The position numbers and the translations under genes are program-made. From Candidatus Uhrbacteria bacterium CG_4_9_14_3_um_filter_50_9 (GTDB taxonomy: Bacteria > Patescibacteriota > Patescibacteriia > UBA9934 > GWF2-40-263), in contig PFWU01000012.1 of the NCBI GenBank assembly GCA_002791295.1, forward strand, positions 1-43,684: 43,684 nt of DNA, read 5' to 3'. The notes under the pieces are model-generated. The model was not told the DNA's origin. It saw nothing but the letters and a program-made list of their open reading frames with translations, and ran no database searches. Each line of letters starts with the position of its first letter. Position 1 is the stretch's first letter. Positions 9,079 to 18,449 of this stretch are shown in pieces.

Positions 9079-9429
9079 ATGCGCCATCGCAAGAAAGGAA
9101 CAATCCTAGATCGAAAGAAAGCTTCTCGCGAGGCCTTGCTTAGAAATCTTGCAGCAAGTGTCATCCTCCATGAACGTGTAAAGACGACTGAAGCAAAGGC
9201 AAAAGCTGTCCGACCTTTGGTAGAGAAGGCAATTACCCGAGGGAAGCAGCCAACACTGGCAAATCGACGACAACTCATGAAGTTTTTTTACACAGATCAC
9301 CCAATCAATAAGCTGTTTGAGGTTTTAGGACCTCGCTATGCTTCTCGACCAGGTGGCTACACCCGCATTGTAAAACTAGGTCATCGTCAGAATGATGGTG
9401 CTGACATGGTTCAAATCGAACTCGTATGA
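9079..9429 (+). CDS. rplQ: 50S ribosomal protein L17
   Basis: MRHRKKGTILDRKKASREALLRNLAASVILHERVKTTEAKAKAVRPLVEKAITRGK. Confidence 0.95.
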   Translation: MRHRKKGTILDRKKASREALLRNLAASVILHERVKTTEAKAKAVRPLVEKAITRGKQPTLANRRQLMKFFYTDHPINKLFEVLGPRYASRPGGYTRIVKLGHRQNDGADMVQIELV

Positions 9430-9785
9430 TAAAGGTAGAACGAGACATCCACACAATTGACGCCGAAGGAAAGGCGCCAGGACGTATCGCCACTGAGGTG
9501 ACACAGCTTTTAATTGGAAAGCACAAACCAAACTTTACCCCAAATATAGATGGTGGTGATCATGTTCAAGTCATCAATGCAGCAAAGATGAAGATTTCTG
9601 GAAAAAAGTTGGACCAGAAGATGTATTATCGACACAGCGGTTATGCTGGTGGGTTGAATGAACAAGCGATGTCAGACATCTGGACGGACGATCCATCTGA
9701 AATTGTGCGACGAAGTGTCTCTCGCATGCTCCCCAAGAATAAGCAGCGCAATGAGCGCATGAAGCGTCTTGCTGTAAGCAATTAA
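9426..9785 (+). CDS. rplM: 50S ribosomal protein L13
   Basis: [67 protein letters not shown]. Confidence 0.95.
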   Translation: MIKVERDIHTIDAEGKAPGRIATEVTQLLIGKHKPNFTPNIDGGDHVQVINAAKMKISGKKLDQKMYYRHSGYAGGLNEQAMSDIWTDDPSEIVRRSVSRMLPKNKQRNERMKRLAVSN

Positions 9786-9786
9786 T

Positions 9787-10191
9787 ATGAGTGAATCAGG
9801 AACAACTTACATCGAAGCAATTGGACGCCGAAAGCGTGCTGCGGCGCGCGTGCGTCTGTACCAAGGTGGAAGCGGAAGCATTAAGGTAAATGATAGAAAT
9901 CTCGCTGAATACCTGCCAGTTGCCATTTTACAAGAGGCTGTAAAAAGTCCTCTCGTCCTCACTGGGACTGATGGAATGTTCGACATCACCGTCCATGTTA
10001 AGGGTGGAGGGATCCATGGACAAGCAGATGCGATCCGAATGGGGATCGCACGTTCACTCGTAGATTTTAACCCAGAGTTTAGGGCTGTGTTGCGTAAAGG
10101 CGGTTTCCTTTCTCGTGACGCACGTCGTCGTGAGCGAAAGAAGCCAGGTCTCAAGAGCGCACGTCGCGCTGCTCAGTTCTCAAAACGTTAG
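9787..10191 (+). CDS. rpsI: 30S ribosomal protein S9
   Basis: [38 protein letters not shown]-terminal [17 protein letters not shown]. Confidence 0.96.
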   Translation: MSESGTTYIEAIGRRKRAAARVRLYQGGSGSIKVNDRNLAEYLPVAILQEAVKSPLVLTGTDGMFDITVHVKGGGIHGQADAIRMGIARSLVDFNPEFRAVLRKGGFLSRDARRRERKKPGLKSARRAAQFSKR

Positions 10192-10200
10192 AAATCAAAG

Positions 10201-10225
10201 ACCAGGGCCTCAGGGCCCTGGTTTG
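10201..10225 (+). terminator. Terminator after rpsI
   Basis: Perfect 9 bp stem ACCAGGGCC-TCAG-GGCCCTGGT followed by a short T run. Confidence 0.75.
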
Positions 10226-10251
10226 ACATTTAGGGTTCGGAATGCTTAAAT
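10223..10251 (+). promoter_or_regulatory. Putative promoter of the GC-rich cassette: TTGACA-17 bp-TTAAAT
   Basis: Exact consensus -35, 17 bp spacer, 4/6 -10, starting at the end of the rpsI terminator. Confidence 0.6.
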
Positions 10252-10299
10252 CTGCAACCAGGAGTAGATTTCCTACATCACTGGCAGGAGGGAAGAGGA

Positions 10300-11379
10300 A
10301 TGCCCAGACCACCCAATTCACAGAGGCAGATGCCTCGCCGGGCCGAGCTTTCGCTCAGTCCACACCTGACCAAGACGACGGGTCGCAGGGAGGTCAAACC
10401 CGACCTCGATTTCGCCAAGGGTCACGGCATCGGTGTGGTTCAGCTCGAGCCCGGAACACAGGCGATTCCGGCCACAATCGGCATGCGGTCGCTCCTCAAG
10501 CACATCGAGGTGTCAGTCCCCACTGCACTCACCATCGACCACTGGACGACGACCCTAAGCCCCATGTCGCCAAACCTGCAGAGACGGCTCTTGGCAGCGC
10601 GGAATGCGACCCAAATGGGCGACATCGATCCTCTGGACATGCCGGCGCTTCCAGGCTTCCTCTCGGCGTCCTACGACGCCATCAGGGAGTTGCGCCTTGG
10701 GCATCAGCCCTTCTCTGATCTCAACCCGCCTCGTGAGGGGGCTGTGATCGAGGTGACCTACGCACTGGTGCCCAAGGACGATGGAACCCTGGGCCCTGTG
10801 ATCGGCTTCAAGGCCTCGACGGTGACGGCCCTCGAACATCTGCAGCGCATCGCGCTGAGGCGTCAAGCACAGAACGATCGGATCTTCGCTGCGGCCTGCT
10901 GGCCGTTCAAGGGTCCCAAGTTCTGGGTCAGCGAGGATGCCTCCGGGAACGAAACCGGTCGAATCCAGCTCTGGCCAGCCGGCCGTGAACGCACAGTCAT
11001 GGCGATTCCCGAGCTTCCTGCGGATCCCTGGGCCATGGACGGCGAGCAATATGCCGACGTTGGTCTCGCCTGTGCCAGAATGGAGCGGGTCTTCAACTCT
11101 CTCTGGCGGGCGGTCTACGCCATGGACGAACGTGTCAGTCGTCAGCTCGAAGAGCAGGGTTACGACTTCTCCCGTGTCGAGGGCACCTGCCTGGGTGCCG
11201 GGCCGCTTCACGAGATGATGAGTCCGCGTCTCCAGGCCGGCAACCTCACTCAGCTCGGCGAGTTCGCTGACTGGTTTGAGGAGGAGGCTCTTCCAGAAAT
11301 CGGGGCAGAACATCTCGATCGCCTCGCTACGAACCACGGCTTCGCCACCCACTACGACTTTGAGATCATCGACGACTAG
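10300..11379 (+). CDS. Uncharacterised soluble 359 aa protein encoded by a GC-rich cassette
   Basis: Long ORF with an AGGAGG Shine-Dalgarno about 8 nt before ATG, flanked by its own promoter and terminator; no family recognised by eye. Confidence 0.85.
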   Translation: MPRPPNSQRQMPRRAELSLSPHLTKTTGRREVKPDLDFAKGHGIGVVQLEPGTQAIPATIGMRSLLKHIEVSVPTALTIDHWTTTLSPMSPNLQRRLLAARNATQMGDIDPLDMPALPGFLSASYDAIRELRLGHQPFSDLNPPREGAVIEVTYALVPKDDGTLGPVIGFKASTVTALEHLQRIALRRQAQNDRIFAAACWPFKGPKFWVSEDASGNETGRIQLWPAGRERTVMAIPELPADPWAMDGEQYADVGLACARMERVFNSLWRAVYAMDERVSRQLEEQGYDFSRVEGTCLGAGPLHEMMSPRLQAGNLTQLGEFADWFEEEALPEIGAEHLDRLATNHGFATHYDFEIIDD

Positions 11380-11382
11380 CTG

Positions 11383-11407
11383 AACGGCAGACATACACTG
11401 CCGTTTT
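11383..11407 (+). terminator. Terminator of the GC-rich cassette
   Basis: AACGGCAG-acataca-CTGCCGTT (8 bp stem, 7 nt loop) followed by TT. Confidence 0.75.
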
Positions 11408-11432
11408 CATATTCCCTAAAAACCAGTAAACT
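11404..11432 (+). promoter_or_regulatory. Putative promoter of the flippase gene: TTTTCA-17 bp-TAAACT
   Basis: -10 ends 9 nt before the GTG start at 11442. Confidence 0.4.
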
Positions 11433-11441
11433 AGAGCTGTT

Positions 11442-12875
11442 GTGAGCACACTATTGGCGAAAAATACCCTTTACCTAACCCTTGCGGCTGTGGGACAAAA
11501 GATGATTGCTTTTGTCTACTTTTTATTCTTGGCCCGCATCATGGAGCCAGAGGCCACGGGGGCCTATTTTCTTGCGGTATCGATTGCGACCATGTTTTCT
11601 GTCATCGCAGATTTTGGAATCACTCCAGTGATCATTCGTGAGATTGCCAAACGTCCTGACTCAGCTGTTCATCAGCTTCGCATTGCTCTTGGAACGAAAC
11701 TGCCATTCATCCTCCTGGCCGTGATTGGAACCCTCGGAGCAGGATATGTGCTTCAATACGATGCGAGGATCATTCTGTTAATCAGCTTGGCTTCACTGGT
11801 GCTGCTTCTAGATTCAGTCCACTTGCTATACTACGGGGCGCTTCGTGGAGCACAAAAACTTAAGTATGAATCCGTAGGTATTTTCTTGGGCCAGCTTGTC
11901 TCAGCTGTGAGTGGTGGATTGGTGCTGTGGTTTCATCCTTCACTGTCGCTCCTCATTTTTGCACTCGTTGCTGGTTCACTCACAAATGTCCTCGTATCCG
12001 TCACAAAATCTGTACGCGTTTACGGATCTCGCATTCTTAAACCGCTTTGGAATTGGCACGAGACGAAGCATCTTTTGCAGGTGGCACTCCCGTTTGCCCT
12101 TGCAGCCATCTTTGTCAAAGTCTATTCGTACGTTGATAGCATCTTCATTTCAAAAATGATCGATACCACTGCCGTCGGTATTTATAGCATTGCCTATAAG
12201 TTCACCTACGCCTTCCAGTTTTTGCCACTTGCCTTCATTGCGGCCTTCTATCCAGGGCTGAGTGCTCTTGTAGGTAAGGACCCAAAGAAACTTGAGCAAA
12301 CGTTCATGAAAGGCATGTGGTACATGATGCTGCTTGCCGTACCCATCACGTTCGGTATCTGGCTCATCGCTCCTGAGATGGTCCTCCTTGCCGGGAATGG
12401 ATATGAGGCATCTGCTCCAGTATTGCAAGCGCTTGTATTTGTACTCATTCCAATCTTCCTAGATTTTCCCGTTGGCTCTCTGCTTAATGCTTCCGATCGA
12501 CAAGCAACAAAGACAGGAATCATGGGCGTGACTATGGTTATTAATGTTGTCCTGAATGCGCTCCTTATCCCTCACTTCCAGGTTTTAGGTGCGGCCTATG
12601 CGGGTCTTGCAAGCTTTGCTTTTATGTATCTAGCGGGTCTTTATTTTGTTCCACAGTTGATTCAAGGATTTTCTTATACAAAGATGGCAAAACGTCTGCT
12701 GCCCATTTTGGGTTCAGGTTTGCTAATGCTTGTTGTTGGTTGGTCTATAAAGCCGCTGACAAGCTGGATCATCCTCATACCAGTCACAGCCGTGGTCTAT
12801 ATCACTGGACTGTATCTGACAGGTTCTGTGACAAAACGTGATCTTCAAGATGCTCGTAATCTGCTCCGCAACTAA
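11442..12875 (+). CDS. Polysaccharide flippase (Wzx/MATE-like, MOP superfamily)
   Basis: Polytopic protein beginning LLAKNTLYLTLAAVGQKMIAFVYFLFLARIMEPEATGAYFLAVSIATMFSVIADFGITPVIIREIAK; GTG start. Confidence 0.88.
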   Translation: MSTLLAKNTLYLTLAAVGQKMIAFVYFLFLARIMEPEATGAYFLAVSIATMFSVIADFGITPVIIREIAKRPDSAVHQLRIALGTKLPFILLAVIGTLGAGYVLQYDARIILLISLASLVLLLDSVHLLYYGALRGAQKLKYESVGIFLGQLVSAVSGGLVLWFHPSLSLLIFALVAGSLTNVLVSVTKSVRVYGSRILKPLWNWHETKHLLQVALPFALAAIFVKVYSYVDSIFISKMIDTTAVGIYSIAYKFTYAFQFLPLAFIAAFYPGLSALVGKDPKKLEQTFMKGMWYMMLLAVPITFGIWLIAPEMVLLAGNGYEASAPVLQALVFVLIPIFLDFPVGSLLNASDRQATKTGIMGVTMVINVVLNALLIPHFQVLGAAYAGLASFAFMYLAGLYFVPQLIQGFSYTKMAKRLLPILGSGLLMLVVGWSIKPLTSWIILIPVTAVVYITGLYLTGSVTKRDLQDARNLLRN

Positions 12876-12877
12876 GT

Positions 12878-13957
12878 ATGGATAGCAAACGAGACCTCCT
12901 TCTACTCACACCAGATTTTCCACCCAACAGGGGAGGGGTGGCGCGTTATCTTTCCGCACTCGCCACATATCTGAAGGAGCGTATTGTGGTGGTCGCAGAG
13001 GAACATCCTGAGTGGCAACAAACAGATCCACTCGCTCCATACCCTGTTTACCGCACACCACTCCTGTACAAGCACTGGTGGCCTAAGTGGATGAAGACCA
13101 CAAGGTATCTCAAACAGGTACGTGCTCAGTACAACATCGTGTTGGTCAGCCATGTCTTGCCCTATGGCACTGCCGCAATGGCCGCAAACATTCCTTACAT
13201 TATCTTTACTCATGGTCTTGATATTCGTCTGGCAAAACGAAATGCGCACAAAAGAAAGGTCGCAGAACGAGTCTTGAAAAAAGCACGGTTGGTCGTTGCA
13301 AATTCCGAGGCGCTTGCTCAGGAAATTCTTCAAGATTTCAATGTGCAATCTCTCGTGATCCATCCGTGTCTTGATGTTCAAGAACTTCAAGTAAAAAAAG
13401 CATCTCCACGGCTTGAACTTCTGACCGTCAGTCGACTTGTGGAGCGCAAAGGGCATTCTTTTGTTCTCAACACACTTGCTGCCTTGCGTCATGGTGGAGC
13501 ATTGCAGGATTTCACCTATCACATTGTTGGAACAGGACCCATGAAGATGACGTTAGAATCTATGACGCACGAACTTGGTTTAGACGGGCATGTTCAATTT
13601 CATGGGGGTGTCTCTGATGATGAGCTCCAGCGGTTTTATGCGCAGGCGGATATCTTTGTGATGCCTGTCACGGATGATCCCATCGACAAGGAAGGGTTTG
13701 GGTATGTATTTTTAGAAGCAGCTGCACATGCGACCCCATCTATTACCTCTCGTATTCCAGGGGTTGATGAAGCAGTGATCGATGGTGAAACTGGGTTGCT
13801 CATTGATGCTGGGGATCAGAAACAACTTGCGCATGCGATTACACAACTCGCAACAGATGAAGACTATCGTGCAGCACTTGGTCAGCGTGCCTATGCACGG
13901 GTGAAATCCACCTTTGATTGCAAACAACAATTTTCAAAGCTGGATCCATATCTATGA
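12878..13957 (+). CDS. Glycosyltransferase, GT4-like
   Basis: LLLTPDFPPNRGGVARYLSALA N-terminus; GFGYVFLEAAAHATPSITSRIPGVDEAVIDGETGLLID C-terminal GT4 signature. Confidence 0.9.
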   Translation: MDSKRDLLLLTPDFPPNRGGVARYLSALATYLKERIVVVAEEHPEWQQTDPLAPYPVYRTPLLYKHWWPKWMKTTRYLKQVRAQYNIVLVSHVLPYGTAAMAANIPYIIFTHGLDIRLAKRNAHKRKVAERVLKKARLVVANSEALAQEILQDFNVQSLVIHPCLDVQELQVKKASPRLELLTVSRLVERKGHSFVLNTLAALRHGGALQDFTYHIVGTGPMKMTLESMTHELGLDGHVQFHGGVSDDELQRFYAQADIFVMPVTDDPIDKEGFGYVFLEAAAHATPSITSRIPGVDEAVIDGETGLLIDAGDQKQLAHAITQLATDEDYRAALGQRAYARVKSTFDCKQQFSKLDPYL

Positions 13958-14646
13958 GAGAGACCATCTCCGTCATTATTCCTACATACCAACACGGTGA
14001 CTCTATTGTTGCCTGTTTAGAGTCCATCCTGCGGCAGTCACGTCAGGCAGATGAGATTATTGTGGTTGATGACGGTTCGACAGATGAGACAAAACAGATT
14101 CTTTCAAGTTATCTAGATCGTATCGAGTATCTCCACCAGGAAAATGCAGGGGCCCCAGCGGCTCGCATGAGAGGATTTAAATCGTCAAAGGGTTCTCTTT
14201 TGCTTTTCTGTGACGCAGACATACACATGCATAAAGATCTACTTAAAGAGCTTGAAACAGCCCTTAGAGATGATCCTGGAGCCTCTTGGGCCTACTGTGG
14301 CTTTCGGTGGGGGTGGAAACGCTTCCGTTCACGCCCTTATGATAAGGAAGCACTAAAACGGAACAATTACATTCATACGACCTCCCTCATACGCCGTGAA
14401 TCGTTTCCAGGCTTTGATCACACACTTAAGCGCTTCCAGGACTGGGATCTTTGGCTGACCATGAGTGAGCAGGGTCATCGAGGCACCTTTGTTGATAAGG
14501 AATTATTTCGTGTGATCCACCAGCGTGGCCGAACGGGAATGTCCGCATGGATTCCTTCATTTCTGTTTAAGCTCCCCTTTGAAACAAAACGTGTTCGTGA
14601 ACACCGTGCAGCCGAACAAGTCGTCCGAGAGAAACATCGATTATGA
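13954..14646 (+). CDS. Glycosyltransferase family 2
   Basis: ISVIIPTYQHGDSIVACLESILRQSRQADEIIVVDDGSTDETKQIL; ATG overlaps the upstream stop. Confidence 0.9.
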   Translation: MRETISVIIPTYQHGDSIVACLESILRQSRQADEIIVVDDGSTDETKQILSSYLDRIEYLHQENAGAPAARMRGFKSSKGSLLLFCDADIHMHKDLLKELETALRDDPGASWAYCGFRWGWKRFRSRPYDKEALKRNNYIHTTSLIRRESFPGFDHTLKRFQDWDLWLTMSEQGHRGTFVDKELFRVIHQRGRTGMSAWIPSFLFKLPFETKRVREHRAAEQVVREKHRL

Positions 14647-15488
14647 TTTCCGTTGTCACCGTCAACTACAAGACTGTCGACTACACCCTAAAAATGTTGG
14701 AGTCATTATTTACCCATCATGTAAAAGAGGCTGTAGAAGTTTTTGTTGTTGAAAATGCCTCGGGCGACAGCATGGAGGAAGTACGTGCTCGATTTCCGCA
14801 GGTAACAGTGATCGAATCTGACGTGAACCTTGGATTTGCTGGGGGATGTAATCTTGGTATTCAAAAAGCAACTGGAGACTATGTTGTGCTGATCAATCCA
14901 GATATTGTGTTTGTGGACGAAGCGCTCTACATGATGCAAGACCACATGAATAACGACACAGAGGTCGGTATCGGCGGCGCATCGTTAAAAAACATGGACG
15001 GCACACAACAAGATTGCGTGTGGCGTTTCCCAACACCTCTTGATCAACTCTTCTTACTCCTAAAGTTCAACCACGTATTCCCAAACCACCCGATCCTTCA
15101 AAGGTGGCTGATGAAAGATTTTACTTACGGTCGCACACAAAATGTGGATCAGGTGATGGGGGCCTTCTTCTATATTCGTCGCAAGGTGATTGAACAGATC
15201 GGACCCATGGATGATGACTTTTTTATGTGGTACGAGGAAGTCGATTATTGTAAGCGTGCGAAGATTAGCGATTGGCATGTCCGGTACTATCACGACGTAG
15301 TCGCAAAGCACAAAAAGGGGAGTAGCTTCGATCGTGTGCCTACGATTAAGAAGCAGACGATGTTGCGTAAAAGTATCCGACGATACATGCGCAAGCATTA
15401 CGGAGCCGTTGTCGGTAGTCTGTTCGTAGTGGGGGAACCCGTCTTCTTCCTCTTGAGTCTCGTTGCGTCCATTCTTAAACCCATATGA
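14643..15488 (+). CDS. Glycosyltransferase family 2 (rhamnosyltransferase/WbbL-like)
   Basis: ISVVTVNYKTVDYTLKMLESLF...VVENASGDS...NLGFAGGCNLGIQKATGDYVVLINPDIVF. Confidence 0.9.
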   Translation: MISVVTVNYKTVDYTLKMLESLFTHHVKEAVEVFVVENASGDSMEEVRARFPQVTVIESDVNLGFAGGCNLGIQKATGDYVVLINPDIVFVDEALYMMQDHMNNDTEVGIGGASLKNMDGTQQDCVWRFPTPLDQLFLLLKFNHVFPNHPILQRWLMKDFTYGRTQNVDQVMGAFFYIRRKVIEQIGPMDDDFFMWYEEVDYCKRAKISDWHVRYYHDVVAKHKKGSSFDRVPTIKKQTMLRKSIRRYMRKHYGAVVGSLFVVGEPVFFLLSLVASILKPI

Positions 15489-17011
15489 TCAAGCAGTTCT
15501 TCGGAAAGACAACGCTTATTGCACTCGGAATCATCATACTTCTATGGAGTCTTGCGCTCCTTGGGTATTTTTCTAATCTTGATGTATGGCTCTTGCTCAT
15601 CGTCTGGATCGTCTCATTTGGTATCACCATAAAACGTCTTGAGTTTGGAATCTATCTTGCGTTTATTGAGCTCTTTTCCAGCCCACATGGTCAACTTCTA
15701 AGTACAGAGTTAGGTGGATTCGTGTTTTCTCTGAGGATGTGTATTTTTTCAGCTGTTCTTGCCGCATGGATGGTGTCACTTCTTACAAAGAAAACCAGTA
15801 TGTCAGTCTCTGATGAACGCTGGTACTGGTTCCTGCCTCTTGGATTAGCCGTAATGCTTGGAATCGTGTTGGGTAGCATCAGCAACGGTTTCCCCGCAGC
15901 ATTTTCAGATGGAAATGCGTATCTCTACCTCGGCTATCTGTTTCCGATCTTGAGTGTTGCTTGGACACAGCAACACAAAAAAGATCTTTTGCAACTTTTA
16001 GCCGCTGGGGCGATCTCTATTGCTGTTTTTTCGCTCTGTGTGCTGTATGTTTTTTCACACTTTGACGTAGGAGTGCTCAGGGCCACCTATGTTGTTCTCC
16101 GGGACCTCCGCACGGTCGAAATCACCAACATTGGCGCCGGTGTCTATCGTGTCTTTTCGCAAATACAGTTTTTCGTTATCTCGTTCCTCTTTCTGATTGC
16201 TGGAATCTTGTTCCAAGGGAATCAACGCTGGAAGGAAGCTGTGGGGATCTTGGCTCTTATGATTTCAACCGTTGTGCTGAGTTTATCTAGGAGTTTCTGG
16301 GTTGGCTTGCTAGCAGCTACAGCCGTGTTCATCCTCCTGGTCATCATTAAAATGAAACCTCAGTGGAAACAGTGGGGGCGTACCATCGGTCAGACAACCA
16401 CCTCATTTTTTGCCGCCATCTTCCTGATTCTTCTTGTCGCACTCTTCCCAATCCCTACACAGGACCTGTCAGGAAGTGATCTTGCTGATGCCTTTGCAAA
16501 ACGTGCTGAAGCAGATGACGTGGCTGTTTCAAGCCGCTGGAATTTACTCACCCCGATGGTGAGCACGATCCTAGAGCACCCTATTGAAGGGTCTGGGTTT
16601 GGAACAGCTGTGACGTTTATAAGCGATGATCCTCGCGTACGTGAAATTTCTGAGGACGGGTCGTGGTCAACGGTATCTATGGAGTGGGGTTGGCTCGAAA
16701 TTTGGATCAAGATGGGGATTCTGGCGCCCCTTGGATTTCTCTATCTTTTTTACATGATGACCAAGCGCCTCCTCGCCTATGCGTGGACAGACCAGGCATG
16801 GCTCGGCATAGGCCTCTTATCAGGTCTTGTCTTCCTTTACGCAACCCACTTCTTCTCTCCGTATTTGAACCACCCTATAGGTCTTGGGTTCATCCTCTTT
16901 TGCATCCCTTTTCTTCCCAATAAACAAAAAGTCGCCGCACAAGAAACGGAGACCATCAATGTGACGCTGCAAACAAAACAGGTGGCCGCAGCCACCATTC
17001 AAACGGACTAG
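15485..17011 (+). CDS. O-antigen ligase/polymerase-like membrane protein (Wzy_C type)
   Basis: Multiple TM segments plus SSRWNLLTPMVSTILEHPIEGSGFGTA. Confidence 0.8.
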   Translation: MIKQFFGKTTLIALGIIILLWSLALLGYFSNLDVWLLLIVWIVSFGITIKRLEFGIYLAFIELFSSPHGQLLSTELGGFVFSLRMCIFSAVLAAWMVSLLTKKTSMSVSDERWYWFLPLGLAVMLGIVLGSISNGFPAAFSDGNAYLYLGYLFPILSVAWTQQHKKDLLQLLAAGAISIAVFSLCVLYVFSHFDVGVLRATYVVLRDLRTVEITNIGAGVYRVFSQIQFFVISFLFLIAGILFQGNQRWKEAVGILALMISTVVLSLSRSFWVGLLAATAVFILLVIIKMKPQWKQWGRTIGQTTTSFFAAIFLILLVALFPIPTQDLSGSDLADAFAKRAEADDVAVSSRWNLLTPMVSTILEHPIEGSGFGTAVTFISDDPRVREISEDGSWSTVSMEWGWLEIWIKMGILAPLGFLYLFYMMTKRLLAYAWTDQAWLGIGLLSGLVFLYATHFFSPYLNHPIGLGFILFCIPFLPNKQKVAAQETETINVTLQTKQVAAATIQTD

Positions 17012-17955
17012 GTCAACACAGCTCCATGAATGTCTCGATACCCTTGAATGAATGCTTGTGCATTCATTTTTGGTTTTCCCTCTGGCTGGACCTCGAGGAT
17101 TTCAATGGTTCCGTCTGCAGCGTCAACAAAGAGTTGGTTGTTGTTTATCACAACGGTTCCTGGTGGAACATCAGCATTAAAATCAGCGAATCTCATCTGG
17201 ATCCACTTGAGACGGATCTGAACACCTTCTGTTCGTTTCCACATCGACCAACTTCCTGGCCAACCTTCGTAGGCTCGAGCCTTGCGTTCAATCACCTCCA
17301 TAGAGTGATTCCACTCCACACGCCCGTCTTCCTTATCAAGCAAGTGCGTCATCGTGGCGAGCGCATCATCCTGCGGCACAGTCACAATCTTTCCCTCTGC
17401 ATAGGATTTCAGTGTCGTCACAAGAAGCGGTGGGCCGAAGAGATGTACTTTTTCCTGCAGCGACGTATACGTTTCGTCCCCGTCTAGGGTAATGGCTGTA
17501 CTTGCAAGAACGGGTCCTGTATCCATCCCTTCATCAAGAAGCATGATGGTGATCCCGGTTTGCACATCACCGTGCGCGATTGCCCATTGCATGGGTGAGG
17601 GGCCTCGATGGCGAGGGAGTAGGGAAGGGTGCACATTGACGGCTCCAAGTGGTGGAAGTGCAAGGACAGCGGCTGGAAGAATCTTTCCATAGGCCACAAC
17701 CACAAACACATCCACCCCTAATCGCTCGAGCGTTCCGTGAATATCAGGATCTTTTTTGAATGACGCTGGCTGAAGAACAGGAATGGAGTGATCCTGTGCG
17801 AGCACCTTCACAGGGCTCGGGGTCGGTTCCTTTTCTCGTCCGCGAATCTTGTCTGGTTGAGTCACAACAGCCACGACCTCAATATCAAGATCTTGAATGA
17901 GTGATTTCAAAAAAGGGACGGCGAAAGCGGGGGTTCCAAAAAAAACAGCTTTCAT
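17008..17955 (-). CDS. fmt: Methionyl-tRNA formyltransferase
   Basis: MKAVFFGTPAFAVPFLKSL; GAVNVHPSLLPRHRGPSPMQWAI. Confidence 0.95.
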   Translation of the reverse strand: MKAVFFGTPAFAVPFLKSLIQDLDIEVVAVVTQPDKIRGREKEPTPSPVKVLAQDHSIPVLQPASFKKDPDIHGTLERLGVDVFVVVAYGKILPAAVLALPPLGAVNVHPSLLPRHRGPSPMQWAIAHGDVQTGITIMLLDEGMDTGPVLASTAITLDGDETYTSLQEKVHLFGPPLLVTTLKSYAEGKIVTVPQDDALATMTHLLDKEDGRVEWNHSMEVIERKARAYEGWPGSWSMWKRTEGVQIRLKWIQMRFADFNADVPPGTVVINNNQLFVDAADGTIEILEVQPEGKPKMNAQAFIQGYRDIHGAVLT

Positions 17956-18434
17956 AATTGCATCTTTGGGTGCTTGGTATATTCGGTCACCTTATCGATG
18001 AACAACATACCATCAAGGTGATCAATTTCGTGTTGAAAAATAACGGACGGTAACTTCTCTGCTTTGAGTACAATCTCCTTTCCTGTGCGAGTCAGCGCCT
18101 TCACCCTCACGGTACGATGACGCTTCACGTATCCCCAGACCCCTGGAACCGAGAGACATCCTTCATCAACAAATTCTCCCGTACGCAGTGATCGTCCAAT
18201 GATGACAGGGTTGATGTAGGCCTCAGGACCCTTTCCGTCGTCGACGATAATCACACGCTTATGCACACCAATCTGCGGAGCAGCGATCCCGATGCCGTTT
18301 TCTGCGTTCATGGTTTCAATCAGGTCATCAATGAGCGTATTCAATTCTTTTGATCCGATCTCAGAAACATCAATAGACTCAGAAGGGATTCTGAGTTCAT
18401 CGTTCGGGTCGGTGAGTACAGTTCGACGTGTCAT
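17952..18434 (-). CDS. def: Peptide deformylase
   Basis: GIGIAAPQIGV, EGCLSVPG, QHEIDHLDG motifs. Confidence 0.96.
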   Translation of the reverse strand: MTRRTVLTDPNDELRIPSESIDVSEIGSKELNTLIDDLIETMNAENGIGIAAPQIGVHKRVIIVDDGKGPEAYINPVIIGRSLRTGEFVDEGCLSVPGVWGYVKRHRTVRVKALTRTGKEIVLKAEKLPSVIFQHEIDHLDGMLFIDKVTEYTKHPKMQL

Positions 18435-18449
18435 AGAACAAGGTGTTTA

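Noticed and set aside
10555-11394. 279 aa antisense ORF (and smaller ORFs at 10242-10718 and 10937-11218) overlapping the GC-rich gene
   Set aside because: Long shadow ORFs are expected in GC-rich sequence; the + strand frame has the promoter, Shine-Dalgarno and terminator, the antisense one does not.
12902-13522. 206 aa ORF antisense to the GT4 gene
   Set aside because: Shadow ORF within a clear glycosyltransferase; no promoter or recognisable product.
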